A stretch of DNA of 64,000 bases from Chryseobacterium takakiae (GTDB lineage Bacteria; Bacteroidota; Bacteroidia; Flavobacteriales; Weeksellaceae), in contig NZ_FQVO01000009.1 of NCBI RefSeq assembly GCF_900129385.1, positions 1 to 64,000 on the forward strand, written 5' to 3'. Position 1 is the first letter of the stretch. Every line of letters begins with the position of its first letter. A program made the translations under genes and the position numbers. The notes under the pieces are model-generated. The model ran no database searches, was not told where the DNA came from, and worked only from the letters and a program-made list of their open reading frames with translations. This document shows positions 44,554 to 53,145 of the stretch, piece after piece.

Positions 44554-47415
44554 ATGAAGAAAATGCTATCTTCATTTGCAGTAATTTTTCTATTCTCTGC
44601 AAATGCTTTCGCTCAGAATATTCCTACGGATCCTTCTGTAAGAATCGGTACTCTTTCAAACGGAATGAAGTACTACATCAAGAAAAATACATTGCCGGAA
44701 AAGAAAGTGGATTTCAGATTGGCCATCAATGCAGGATCTATTCTTGAAGACGACAATCAGAGAGGTCTGGCCCATTTCATGGAGCATATGAACTTCAACG
44801 GGACAAAAAATTTTCCGGATAACAAGCTGGTAGATTTCCTGCAGTCGATCGGGGTGAAATTCGGGCAGCATCTTAATGCCTATACAAGTTTCGACGAAAC
44901 AGTGTACATGCTTCCTGTTCCTTTGGATAAACCAGGAAATCTTGACGCAGGTCTGAAAGTAATGGAAGACTGGGCCTTCAACGCTACACTTTCCGATGAG
45001 CAAATCAATAAGGAAAGAGGTGTCGTACTGGAAGAATTGAGATTAGGTCTTGGCGCTGATAAAAGGATGGCAGATAAATATCTTCCTAAACTGCTGTACA
45101 ATTCTCAATATGCAGAACGTCTTCCGATAGGTAAAAAAGAAGTGCTGGAGAACTTCAAGCCTGAAGTAATCAGACAGTTCCACAAAGACTGGTACAGACC
45201 GGACCTTATGGCGATTGTTGTAGTAGGAGACATCAATGTAGATGAAGTTGAAAAGAAAATTAAAGATAATTTCAGCAAATATAAAAATCCGGCAAAACCG
45301 AGGGAAAGAAAAACATTCGATTTACCCAATCATAAGGAAACGTTAGTAGCTGTTGAAACGGACCCTGACGCTACAAACTCAATGGTTCAGTTTATCATGA
45401 AAGATTCTGAAGCGTATCAGCCGGATGTTACCGTTGAGCAGTACAACCAGAGTATTATCGAAAATCTTACATCAACGATGCTCAATAACAGGTTGAGAGA
45501 GCTTGTAAATTCTACCAATCCTCCTTTTACTTACGGATCTGTTTACCACGGAGGCACGTATGCAAGAAGTAAAGAAGGATTCCAGGGATTTGCAATGGTA
45601 AAGGACGGCGGCCAGCTTAACGCATTGAAAGTTCTTCTCGAAGAAACGGAGCGGGCAAAAAGATTCGGCTTTACACAAACGGAACTGGACCGAGCAAAAG
45701 CACAGATTTTATCAAATCTCGAAAGATCATACAATAACCGTGACAAAACGGAAAGTGATATGCTGGTGGATGAATATGTAAGAAACTTCCTTGAAAAAGA
45801 ACCGATCCCCGGAATTGCATGGGAATATGAAGATACAAAGAAATTCTTACCTTCTGTGACACTGGCTCAAACGAATGAAGTCATTAAAAAATTTGTTAAG
45901 GATGACAGCAGAGTGGTAGTAATAACCGGCCCTCAAAAAGAAAATGTTCAGATGCCTTCACAAGCTATGGTTTTAAATATGTTTGAAAGCGTGAAAATGG
46001 CAGATCTCAAACCTTATGAGGAAAAAGAAACCATTAAAAATCTGGTAAAACCATTCAAATCAGAAGGTAAAATTGCCAAAACGGAAACTGATGCCAAACT
46101 GGGAACAACAACATGGACCTTAAGCAACGGAGCAAAAGTAACATTCAAAAAAACTGATTTTAAAGACGATGAAATTGTGTTCTCTGCGAGAAGCCTGGGC
46201 GGAAGTTCATTAATTAACGACGCAGATTATAACAAAACGCAGTTTGCTTTTCCTGCGCTTTCGGAAGCTGGAGTAAACGGTTTTTCAAAATCTGATCTTA
46301 CCAACTATCTTGCAGGAAAACAGGTAAGTGTAAACCCAATGGTAAGTTCATTGTTTGAAGGGATTTCCGGACGTACTACCCAAAAAGACCTGGGAACGGC
46401 AATGGAACTCATGTATGCTTATTTTACAGGGCTGAATTATAATCCTGATGCATTCAATGCTTATAAAATCAAGCAGTCTGCCATGCTGGATAATTTATTG
46501 TCGAATCCGCAGTTTTATTTCTCCAGTGAGCATGCTAAATTCATGAATCAGAAAAACCCTAGATTTATAGGCATTGTTCCGTTGGAAAAAGAGTGGGCCA
46601 ATACCGATTATAAAAAGGCATACGACATTTATAAAGAAAAGTTCGGCAATGCAGGAAACTTCCACTTTTATTTTGTAGGAAATATTGATGAACCTAAATT
46701 TAAAAATGAAGTGCTGCAGTATATTGCAAGCCTTCCTTCAACAGGGAAATCTACCAACTTCAAAGATACAGGTTACAGGCAAATGAGCGGAGATTTCACC
46801 AAAGTGTATAAGAAAGGGAAAGATCCTAAAAGTATGGTGACCATTTCTTATGCAGGTGAAACGCCTTATAATGAAAAAGAAGCCCTGGCTCTGGAAGCTT
46901 TAGGAGAGGTGGCAACCATTAAAGTAATTGAAAAGCTGCGTGAAGATGAGAGCGGAATCTACGGTGGCGGAGCAAGAGGCGGAATGATAAAAGTTCCTTA
47001 TGGAAATTACTATTTCAGCATCAGTTTCCCTTGTGGCCCTGAAAACGCGGAGAAACTTACCAAAAGTGCATTGGCGGAACTTCAGAAGCTTATTGAGAAA
47101 GGTCCGGAACAGAAAGATCTTGACAAATATAAAGAAGGAGAATACAATGATCATAAAACCAGTATGAAAGATAATATGTACTGGATGAATGCGCTTACCA
47201 AAAATCAGATGAGCGAAAGCGACAAATACGAAATCCTGAATTATGAAGAAAAAGTAAAAGCTTTAACCGCAAAAGATCTTCAGGAGGTAGGTAAAAAGTA
47301 TCTTACAAAAGGAAGAGTTGTAGCTACATTAATGCCGGAAGATGGCTGGGAAAATGCCAAAAAAGATGAAACGAAACCTGAAGCGTCAGTCATCAAAACC
47401 GGAGCTGCTCAATAA
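44554..47415 (+). CDS. M16 family zinc metalloprotease
   Basis: A 953-residue exported protease (signal peptide MKKMLSSFAVIFLFSANAFA). The zinc motif is HFMEH (His74, Glu77, His78), with the second-shell Glu in ERGVVLEELRLGLG about 76 residues later, as in pitrilysin-type enzymes. A second inactive M16 half follows from about residue 520 (TTTWTLSNGAKVTFKKTDF), giving the clam-shell that digests short unfolded peptides. Periplasmic location suggests turnover of peptides or small proteins there. Confidence 0.93.
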   Translation: MKKMLSSFAVIFLFSANAFAQNIPTDPSVRIGTLSNGMKYYIKKNTLPEKKVDFRLAINAGSILEDDNQRGLAHFMEHMNFNGTKNFPDNKLVDFLQSIGVKFGQHLNAYTSFDETVYMLPVPLDKPGNLDAGLKVMEDWAFNATLSDEQINKERGVVLEELRLGLGADKRMADKYLPKLLYNSQYAERLPIGKKEVLENFKPEVIRQFHKDWYRPDLMAIVVVGDINVDEVEKKIKDNFSKYKNPAKPRERKTFDLPNHKETLVAVETDPDATNSMVQFIMKDSEAYQPDVTVEQYNQSIIENLTSTMLNNRLRELVNSTNPPFTYGSVYHGGTYARSKEGFQGFAMVKDGGQLNALKVLLEETERAKRFGFTQTELDRAKAQILSNLERSYNNRDKTESDMLVDEYVRNFLEKEPIPGIAWEYEDTKKFLPSVTLAQTNEVIKKFVKDDSRVVVITGPQKENVQMPSQAMVLNMFESVKMADLKPYEEKETIKNLVKPFKSEGKIAKTETDAKLGTTTWTLSNGAKVTFKKTDFKDDEIVFSARSLGGSSLINDADYNKTQFAFPALSEAGVNGFSKSDLTNYLAGKQVSVNPMVSSLFEGISGRTTQKDLGTAMELMYAYFTGLNYNPDAFNAYKIKQSAMLDNLLSNPQFYFSSEHAKFMNQKNPRFIGIVPLEKEWANTDYKKAYDIYKEKFGNAGNFHFYFVGNIDEPKFKNEVLQYIASLPSTGKSTNFKDTGYRQMSGDFTKVYKKGKDPKSMVTISYAGETPYNEKEALALEALGEVATIKVIEKLREDESGIYGGGARGGMIKVPYGNYYFSISFPCGPENAEKLTKSALAELQKLIEKGPEQKDLDKYKEGEYNDHKTSMKDNMYWMNALTKNQMSESDKYEILNYEEKVKALTAKDLQEVGKKYLTKGRVVATLMPEDGWENAKKDETKPEASVIKTGAAQ

Positions 47416-47438
47416 TCAATCTAATATTCCAAACAAAA

Positions 47439-47471
47439 CCCGTCCGATTACTTACCGGACGGGCTTTTTTA
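47439..47471 (+). terminator. Terminator after the M16 protease gene
   Basis: CCCGTCCG (47439-47446) and CGGACGGG (47456-47463) form a perfect GC-rich stem followed by a T tract. Confidence 0.92.
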
Positions 47472-47525
47472 TTTAATTCATTAAGGTTAATGTCGAATTT
47501 TAAGGTTATTTGAACATTTATAAAT

Positions 47526-47572
47526 CAACCCTCAAACTCTCAAACCCTCAAACACATATACGCTCAAACAAC
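47526..47572. repeat. Degenerate 8-bp tandem repeat, second array
   Basis: CAAACTCT, CAAACCCT, CAAACACA and further decayed units with an 8-bp period, the same unit as at 25703-25758. As there, the array abuts the stop codon side of a minus-strand gene. Confidence 0.65.
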
Positions 47573-47574
47573 CA

Positions 47575-48159
47575 TCAAGAGCCGTACTCTTTCTTCCATT
47601 CCTCAGCCGCTCCGCTCAGTACTTCATAAAATTCTTCGCCGTATTTTCTGATTAAAGGTGTTTTCAGGAATTTGTACACCGGAACCTGAAGCTCTCTCCC
47701 TAATGTGCATGCATTGCTGCAAACGCTCCATTCATGGTAATTTAAAGCCGTAAAAGAAGAATATTCCGTAACACGGATTGGGTAAAGGTGACAGGAAATA
47801 GGTTTTTGCCAATCTACGGCACCGTCTTCATATGCTTTTTCGATACCGCATTTGGTAATACCTTTTTCATCAAAAGTCACATAAGCACATTCGCGGCCTT
47901 CCACCATTGGGGTCACATACATTCCGTCCATAGGATCGGTGGTCCATGTTCCCTGTTCTTCCAGAGCTTTAATACCTTCCGCAGTGAGATAAGGCTTAAT
48001 CTTATCAAAAATACCATCTAAAATTTCCAGCTCATCCTTATCGAGAGGAGCGCCAACATCCCCTTCTACACAACAGGCACCCTTACATTTCGTAAGGTTG
48101 CAGACAAACTCTTCGGAAAAAATTTCCTCGGAGATCAATTTATCGTCAATCTGAATCAT
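47575..48159 (-). CDS. DUF3109 family Cys-cluster protein
   Basis: A 194-residue cytoplasmic protein of DUF3109, related to the YkgJ group of Cys-rich proteins. The cluster VCNLTKCKGACC near residue 20 is joined by later Cys in ECAYV, KCGIEKAY, SCHLYPIR and VCSNACTLG, eight or more in all, suggesting a bound metal or Fe-S centre. Function is unknown. Its start is 5 bp after the stop of the DUF6427 gene, so the two form an operon. Confidence 0.85.
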   Translation of the reverse strand: MIQIDDKLISEEIFSEEFVCNLTKCKGACCVEGDVGAPLDKDELEILDGIFDKIKPYLTAEGIKALEEQGTWTTDPMDGMYVTPMVEGRECAYVTFDEKGITKCGIEKAYEDGAVDWQKPISCHLYPIRVTEYSSFTALNYHEWSVCSNACTLGRELQVPVYKFLKTPLIRKYGEEFYEVLSGAAEEWKKEYGS

Positions 48160-48164
48160 AATCT

Positions 48165-49070
48165 TTAAAATAAATCAAAATAAGTTCCGGCTTTAAAACC
48201 GATTAAACTAAAAATAATCAGCCACAGGCTCACTTCCTGCATCCAGTATTTCGGGAGAAATCGTAACATTCTGCTTAGAATGATAGTGGATGGAAATGCG
48301 AGCAGTAACAGATATTCATACATTGTATTCATATACAGGATAATAGTGATAAGCTGGGCAAACGAAAAAACCAGTAGAAAAGTATATTTGTACCTGCTCA
48401 CAGGGCTTTTCTTATTGTAATTACTGAAATGATCATATACTGCATAGATGAGCATCAGTATAATGGGAATTAACGGCAGTAACCTTTCATACTCCGTAAC
48501 CAGCTTCATTTTTCCGAAAGGAAAATAATCTGTATTCCAGGAATTGTAATTCAGGAAAAACATTACTGAAAAATAACTCAGAACAATCAGGAGAATTCCT
48601 AATAGAAACCTGAAAATATTCAGGCTTATTCTTTCAGAAGTAGCAATCACATGGATGATTACGAAAACAGCCATGGGCCATGTAGTAGGAAGGAAAATAA
48701 AATTCAGCGCTACAATCGAGCCTACCAGAACATATGATTTTTTTCTGATGTCTTCATTGGTGCTGGTAAGCAGCAGCAGCAGAAAGGAATTGGTAAGCAG
48801 TGCAACGGCCAGTCCGATGTCCAGTTTCCCGGGATATAAACCAAAAATGAAAAATGTATATAAAAATAAAGGCAGGTGCGTCTGGTAATTCAGTGCAATG
48901 CTGTGAAAACAAAAATATCCCAGTGCAATCCCCAGAAAAGTAATTCCGGCTACAATGGCTTCATAGGTGTTGAAATTCAGGAAATTAAAAGTTATTACTA
49001 TTAAAAGAAGGAAACCAATATAAACCGGGATTGAAAAAATATTGCTTTCTTTTGAAAGTAATTTAAACAT
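48165..49070 (-). CDS. DUF6427-like multi-spanning membrane protein
   Basis: A 301-residue inner-membrane protein with eight or more predicted helices separated by short loops (VYIGFLLLIVITFNFL, AGITFLGIALGYFCFHSI and so on). It resembles the flavobacterial family DUF6427, of unknown function. It is divergent from a small DUF6341-like membrane protein gene with back-to-back promoters, an arrangement that may be conserved in this group. Confidence 0.75.
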   Translation of the reverse strand: MFKLLSKESNIFSIPVYIGFLLLIVITFNFLNFNTYEAIVAGITFLGIALGYFCFHSIALNYQTHLPLFLYTFFIFGLYPGKLDIGLAVALLTNSFLLLLLTSTNEDIRKKSYVLVGSIVALNFIFLPTTWPMAVFVIIHVIATSERISLNIFRFLLGILLIVLSYFSVMFFLNYNSWNTDYFPFGKMKLVTEYERLLPLIPIILMLIYAVYDHFSNYNKKSPVSRYKYTFLLVFSFAQLITIILYMNTMYEYLLLLAFPSTIILSRMLRFLPKYWMQEVSLWLIIFSLIGFKAGTYFDLF

Positions 49071-49084
49071 TTTTTATAAATTTG
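49052..49084 (+). promoter_or_regulatory. Promoter of the DUF6341-like gene
   Basis: TTG at 49052-49054, 22-nt spacer, then TAAATTTG at 49077-49084, a full -7 match. It lies inside the start region of the divergent gene. Confidence 0.6.
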
Positions 49085-49086
49085 TA

Positions 49087-49094
49087 CAAAGTTA
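49087..49094 (-). promoter_or_regulatory. -7 promoter box of the DUF6427-like gene
   Basis: On the minus strand this reads TAACTTTG, a full -7 match 16 nt before the ATG at 49070. It is only 2 nt from the oppositely oriented box, so the two promoters cannot be occupied at once. Confidence 0.55.
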
Positions 49095-49112
49095 ATTTAA
49101 AAAAGGAAAATA

Positions 49113-49346
49113 ATGACGTCTTTCTTTCTATTCTTAAGCAAAGTTTTCAAATGGTCGTTTGGTTTTTTTGATGCATTCGGGAACGTATTAAACTGGGTTT
49201 TATTTATTGTTTGCTGCGCATTGTTTACCTACTGGTGCTATGTTTTGGTAAAAACCCTTGGTAACAATAAAGACAAAGACTACTATTCTCCAACGGAAGG
49301 TAAGTTTCCTTACTATGATCCGAACATCTACAAAAAAGAAGGTTAA
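49113..49346 (+). CDS. DUF6341-like small membrane protein
   Basis: A 77-residue protein with two hydrophobic segments (SFFLFLSKVFKWSFGFF and VLNWVLFIVCCALFTYWCYVLV) and a soluble tail ending DYYSPTEGKFPYYDPNIYKKEG. It resembles the flavobacterial family DUF6341; older records sometimes mislabel it as uracil phosphoribosyltransferase, for which there is no support. The function is unknown. Confidence 0.75.
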   Translation: MTSFFLFLSKVFKWSFGFFDAFGNVLNWVLFIVCCALFTYWCYVLVKTLGNNKDKDYYSPTEGKFPYYDPNIYKKEG

Positions 49347-49363
49347 TTAATTGGTTATATAGT

Positions 49364-49398
49364 AAAAAGCCGATCAAATTCTGTTTGGTCGGCTTTTT
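49364..49398. terminator. Bidirectional terminator
   Basis: AAAAGCCGATCAAA (49365-49378) and TTTGGTCGGCTTTT (49384-49397) pair along 14 bp with one G-T or mismatch, between convergent genes. Confidence 0.88.
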
Positions 49399-49424
49399 TA
49401 TTACTAACGATTAAAATTTATTCT

Positions 49425-49862
49425 TTATTCATGAACAGGCAATACCAGTACAGGAATGTTGGAGTCTTTAGTGATTCCTTTGGTTAAGCTTCCTACAAAA
49501 ACATCGTAAATCCCGCTTCTTCCGTGGGAGCCCATAACAATAAAATCTGCTTTTTTATCCTGTGCATGCTCCAAAATAATATCTTTGGCAATACCCTGCT
49601 TTAGGATGTGTTCGCACTCTACATCATGAGCAAGAATTCTTTGCTGGATTTTATTTAACTGTACCAGTTCTTCCCGGATTTCGTTTTCCTCAACCTCCGG
49701 AAAATACTGGAATCCCATATCACCGATGGCAAAACCAATATCCGACGGTGCTACGTGGATCAGAAAAATTCTTCCGTTGATTTGCTTTGCAAATTTCACC
49801 GCACCTTCTACAAGCTGCTCTGTTTTGTCCCCAAAATCTACGGGCAATACAATATTTACCAT
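49425..49862 (-). CDS. Universal stress protein (UspA family)
   Basis: A 145-residue single-domain Usp. The N-terminal strand MVNIVLPVDFGDKTEQLV carries the first nucleotide contact, and the C-terminal MGSHGRSGIYDVFVGSLTKG fits the ATP-binding pattern GxxGxxxxxxxxxG(S/T), so this is probably an ATP-binding member. The function is a general stress role in the cytoplasm. It is a single gene, 60 bp downstream of the FAH-family gene on the same strand. Confidence 0.92.
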   Translation of the reverse strand: MVNIVLPVDFGDKTEQLVEGAVKFAKQINGRIFLIHVAPSDIGFAIGDMGFQYFPEVEENEIREELVQLNKIQQRILAHDVECEHILKQGIAKDIILEHAQDKKADFIVMGSHGRSGIYDVFVGSLTKGITKDSNIPVLVLPVHE

Positions 49863-49922
49863 AACCTTTAATTTTGTCTACTAAAGTTAAGAAAAATATG
49901 GCACAAAACAACGTTAAATTAT

Positions 49923-50528
49923 CTATAATATTCTGATATCAATCACTTTTTTGTCTTCAAGATAGGCTTCCAGAATGTCATTTTCCTCAACTTTTCCTAC
50001 ACCTTTCGGAGTACCTGTGAAAATAAGATCTCCTACTCTTAAAGTGAAATACTGTGATACGAAAGCGATAATATCATCAATCGTAAACATCATGTCTTTC
50101 GTATTTCCGTCCTGAACTTTCTCATTATTCTTTAATAATGAAAAGCTTAAAGATTCCAGATTAAAATCCTCTTTTTTAAAGAAATTTCCAACAACTGCAG
50201 AACCGTCAAATCCCTTAGCAAGCTCCCACGGAAGGCCTTTTGATTTTAACTCGCTTTGCAAATCCCTCGCTGTAAAATCAATTCCTAACCCGATTTCCTC
50301 ATAATGTTTATGAGCCGTTTCTTTTTGGATGTATTTTCCGCCCTTTGCAATTTTCACCACCACTTCCAGTTCATAATGAACATCATTTGAAAATTCGGGA
50401 ATATAAAAATCATTTCCTTTCAGGACTGCCGTATCCGGTTTCATAAAGATAACCGGCCTTTCCGGTATTTCATTTCCCAGTTCTTTGGCGTGTTCGCTGT
50501 AATTTCTTCCTATACAGATTATTTTCAT
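49923..50528 (-). CDS. Fumarylacetoacetate hydrolase family protein
   Basis: A 201-residue protein with only the FAH catalytic domain. It has the family segments CIGRNYSEHAKEL, PVIFMKPDTAVL, HYELEVVVKI (metal-binding Glu) and GDLIFTGTPKGVGKV. Short members of this family act as acylpyruvases, oxaloacetate tautomerases or decarboxylases rather than in tyrosine breakdown, and no aromatic-degradation genes are nearby. Mg-dependent hydrolysis of a small ketoacid in the cytoplasm is the likely reaction. Confidence 0.9.
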   Translation of the reverse strand: MKIICIGRNYSEHAKELGNEIPERPVIFMKPDTAVLKGNDFYIPEFSNDVHYELEVVVKIAKGGKYIQKETAHKHYEEIGLGIDFTARDLQSELKSKGLPWELAKGFDGSAVVGNFFKKEDFNLESLSFSLLKNNEKVQDGNTKDMMFTIDDIIAFVSQYFTLRVGDLIFTGTPKGVGKVEENDILEAYLEDKKVIDIRIL

Positions 50529-51028
50529 AACTTTTTATTTTGTCATTCTGAGAAGCGAATGCGACGAAGCAATTTCAACTTCACATTATTTAATAAACTT
50601 TATTTTCATTGATACTAAGCTTCCATCTTTCAACTTTCTTTCTTTTTTTGAAGCTTTTTCCCGCTTTCCACTGTATCTTTTTGGCGACGGGCTCCGCTTT
50701 GCTCCGCCCGCCGCCAAAAAGGATGCCGTTGCAATCGGGGCTAGGAGAGTGAATCGTCAGTCTCTGCGAACCAATTGTAAAAAATTCACCATTTACTATT
50801 TTAAAAGCCACCCCGTCAAAAATTCTTTGAATTTTCGCCACCCCTCCAAAGGAGGGGAATGGTAACGTCTTATCTTGATATAATCTTTTTAAAGTAATAA
50901 ACAAAACAAAGCCATTGCTCATTTGCTGAGTGAAATCGAAGATTCGACATACTCAAACGCCTTTGTGAACGAAAAATATACCTATCAAAATCTCAAAATC
51001 TTTGCCGTCTTTGCGTTAAAGATTCTTA
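50529..51028. repeat. Mosaic of interspersed intergenic repeats
   Basis: This 500-bp gap has no convincing gene. From left to right it shows a TCATTCTGAG-type piece (about 50540), a Lys-rich poly-T stretch, a large palindrome (50677-50721), the phrase GATGCCGTTGCAATCGGGGC with CTAGGAG, a hairpin CCCCTCC/GGAGGGG (50841-50857), and a CGTTCACAAAGGCG-like and CTTTGCCGTCTTTGCG piece at the right end. Each resembles elements that I recall as multi-copy in Chryseobacterium and Flavobacterium genomes. Confidence 0.55.
50677..50721. repeat. Palindrome within the repeat mosaic
   Basis: CTTTTTGGCG (50677-50686) and CGCCAAAAAG (50712-50721) pair perfectly and extend inward by CGGGC/GCCCG after one mismatch. 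The loop holds a direct repeat of GCTCCGC. It is far richer in GC than its surroundings. Confidence 0.7.
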
Positions 51029-51427
51029 TCAATGCATAAATTCATTTCCGCAATAATAGCACACAAATTTATGGCTTGTCAGAATTGAAATTCCAAAAAA
51101 GCTCGTTGCGCTGTCATCTCTGTAAATATGATTCGAACTGCATTTCGGACAGACAAAATCAAATTCGGGATCCGAGATCGTATGTTCCACTTCCAGGGAA
51201 AACTGCTCATTTTCTTTATATTCTTCCAAAGCTTGGTGCGCTTTCTCAAGATCTTCTTCAAAAACCTGCAGCTGAATTCCGCCAACAGCCTGAGACAACA
51301 GCCAGTCCGACTGGATCAGCTGCTCGTTCGCAATAAAGCTGTTGATCCCGCTTTCCGCCAGGATCTGCTTGTCACGGTTCGCCTGAAGTGCCGTTTCGTA
51401 GAATTTGAATTGTACAAGATTACTCAT
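51029..51427 (-). CDS. DUF2007 domain protein with C-terminal zinc ribbon
   Basis: A 132-residue cytoplasmic protein. Residues 5-70 read as the DUF2007 domain, a ferredoxin-like fold seen in putative signal-transducing proteins (VQFKFYETALQANRDKQIL, then LQVFEEDLEKAHQAL). Residues 92-130 form a zinc ribbon with CPKC and CYYC. The gene begins 2 bp after the exonuclease stop codon, so it is translationally linked to it. No defined function. Confidence 0.82.
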   Translation of the reverse strand: MSNLVQFKFYETALQANRDKQILAESGINSFIANEQLIQSDWLLSQAVGGIQLQVFEEDLEKAHQALEEYKENEQFSLEVEHTISDPEFDFVCPKCSSNHIYRDDSATSFFGISILTSHKFVCYYCGNEFMH

Positions 51428-51429
51428 CG

Positions 51430-52194
51430 TTAAAATCTGCTTGATAACTGAATTTTTGTAAATACCTTTTTCGTATACAGCGGAAATTCAGCATTCTGAA
51501 GCCATCCGTAATACCCGAGATCTTTCTGGAATATCACTTTTACGCACTGTCCTTTGTACTTCCCGAAGTTGAAAACTTCTTCCAGTTTTTCGTTATACCC
51601 GATAAATCCTGCCAGATCCGCATGTTTATTATGGAAGGTAAATTCACTCAGCGGCCCGATTTCATTCGGGATGTCGTCATATTTTCCAACCTGTGCATCC
51701 AACACTTCAAAGGTTGCCATAACATCTGCTTCCGCAGAATGAGCGTTTTCCAAAGTCTTTCCGCAATAGAACTGATAAGCGGCACTAAGGTTTCTCGGCT
51801 CTTTTTTATGGAAGATGGTCTGTGCATCCACTAATCTGAATTTGCTCAAATCAAAATCAATTCCCACTCTCAATAGTTCTTCAGCAAGAAGCGGAACATC
51901 AAAACGATTAGAATTAAAACCTCCCAGGTCACTTCCGGCAAGCATTTCCATGATCTTCGGAGCAATTTCTTTAAAAGTGGGAGCGTCTTTTATATCTTCA
52001 TCATAAATTCCGTGGATTTCGCTGCATTCTTTAGGAATTGGCATTTCCGGATTGACCCTCCAGGTTTTGCTTTCTCTTGAAGAATCAGGATTTACCTTTA
52101 AAATGCAGATCTCAACAATCCGGTCTCTTCCAATGTTGGTTCCTGTTGTTTCTAAATCAAAAATGCAAAGCGGTTTATGTAATTTTAAGTTCAT
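51430..52194 (-). CDS. DnaQ-like 3'-5' exonuclease with C-terminal extension
   Basis: A 254-residue DEDDh exonuclease: motif I is CIFDLETTGTN (Asp13, Glu15), motif II includes GGFNSNRFDVPLL, and motif III NAHSAEADVMATFEVL gives the His and last Asp. Residues from about 205 (FNFGKYKGQCVKVIFQKDLG and YYGWLQNAEF) resemble a DUF3820-type extension found on some exonucleases. It could act in proofreading or DNA/RNA trimming; it is not the main polymerase subunit by length alone. It is cotranscribed with the DUF2007 gene. Confidence 0.88.
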   Translation of the reverse strand: MNLKLHKPLCIFDLETTGTNIGRDRIVEICILKVNPDSSRESKTWRVNPEMPIPKECSEIHGIYDEDIKDAPTFKEIAPKIMEMLAGSDLGGFNSNRFDVPLLAEELLRVGIDFDLSKFRLVDAQTIFHKKEPRNLSAAYQFYCGKTLENAHSAEADVMATFEVLDAQVGKYDDIPNEIGPLSEFTFHNKHADLAGFIGYNEKLEEVFNFGKYKGQCVKVIFQKDLGYYGWLQNAEFPLYTKKVFTKIQLSSRF

Positions 52195-52301
52195 TTTTAA
52201 ATTGCTTTTAGCTAATGGCGATTGGCATTGCTTTCTCGCCTGTATTTATTTTATAATTGAGATATATGAATTGAGGACGGAAGTTTCCATCTTCAATCAT
52301 C

Positions 52302-53015
52302 TTATTTTAATTGTTTTTGAAAGATAAGAGAAATTAAAATATAATAAATGATGACTAAAGGAATTCCGACAGCTTTAAAAATTATTAAAATGATTATAGC
52401 GCCAATCAGGAAAGCTATTTTCGGATAATTATCCTGCAATTTCATCGATTTGAATTTCATCGCAATCATTTTGATCGGTGAAATCAGAAGCCATGATGAA
52501 AGTATGGTTAAAATGATCATTAAGATGCTGTTGTTCACTAAATGAACAAAGATTTCTTCATGCCTGAAAGCATAATATAATCCAAAAATAAGTATGGTAT
52601 TGCTGGGCGTGTTCAATCCTTTGAAATAATATTTCTGCTCTTCATCAAGATTGAAAATAGCCAGTCTCAGACAGGAAAAAAGAGTAATTAAAAATCCAAA
52701 ATATTTAATTTCAAAAGGAAGCTGCAATCCTGATATTTCATGACCGAACGGTTCCAGTATCTTAAACATGGTAAGCCCTGGAATCAGGCCGAAACTTACC
52801 ATATCCGCCAAAGAATCAAGCTGGGTTCCCAAATTGGAATTTGCCTTTAACGCTCTTGCCGTAAAACCATCAAAGAAATCCAGGATCAGAGAAAGTACGA
52901 TGCAAAACGCAGTAGTCTGATAATCTCCTGAGATAAGATGAATAGCACCGATACATCCGGAAAGCAGGTTTCCTAACGTTATCGCGTTGGCAAGGTTATT
53001 TTTAATAAAATTCAT
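52302..53015 (-). CDS. pssA: CDP-diacylglycerol--serine O-phosphatidyltransferase
   Basis: Makes phosphatidylserine, the precursor of phosphatidylethanolamine, in the inner membrane. The 237 residues have about seven helices and the CDP-alcohol phosphotransferase motif DFFDGFTARALKANSNLG, continued by TQLDSLAD (D-x2-D-G-x2-A-R-x8-G-x3-D-x3-D). The frame is open to a GTG at 53021, but that base overlaps the -7 box, so the ATG at 53015 is used. Confidence 0.92.
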   Translation of the reverse strand: MNFIKNNLANAITLGNLLSGCIGAIHLISGDYQTTAFCIVLSLILDFFDGFTARALKANSNLGTQLDSLADMVSFGLIPGLTMFKILEPFGHEISGLQLPFEIKYFGFLITLFSCLRLAIFNLDEEQKYYFKGLNTPSNTILIFGLYYAFRHEEIFVHLVNNSILMIILTILSSWLLISPIKMIAMKFKSMKLQDNYPKIAFLIGAIIILIIFKAVGIPLVIIYYILISLIFQKQLK

Positions 53016-53020
53016 GGACA

Positions 53021-53028
53021 CAAAATTA
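53021..53028 (-). promoter_or_regulatory. -7 promoter box for pssA, near-leaderless
   Basis: On the minus strand TAATTTTG, a full match, ends 5 nt before the ATG at 53015. Confidence 0.5.
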
Positions 53029-53109
53029 ATAAATTAAAGTAACAAAGCATTAATTAAACGGCACATCAATTAAAGCAGATTGCTAAGCCGTTGCCGTTGC
53101 AGGGAGATA

Positions 53110-53142
53110 TTGCTAAATTAATTCGAATTTAGTGTAAATTTG
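53110..53142 (+). promoter_or_regulatory. Promoter of the LTA-synthase-like gene, near-leaderless
   Basis: TTG at 53110-53112, 22-nt spacer, then TAAATTTG at 53135-53142, which ends 3 nt before the ATG at 53146. Confidence 0.65.
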
Positions 53143-53145
53143 CGC

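Noticed and set aside
50590..50922. Open frame of 110 codons on the minus strand
   Set aside because: It lies wholly inside the repeat mosaic and its composition follows the palindrome and hairpin; similar frames in repeats are often mis-called as genes.
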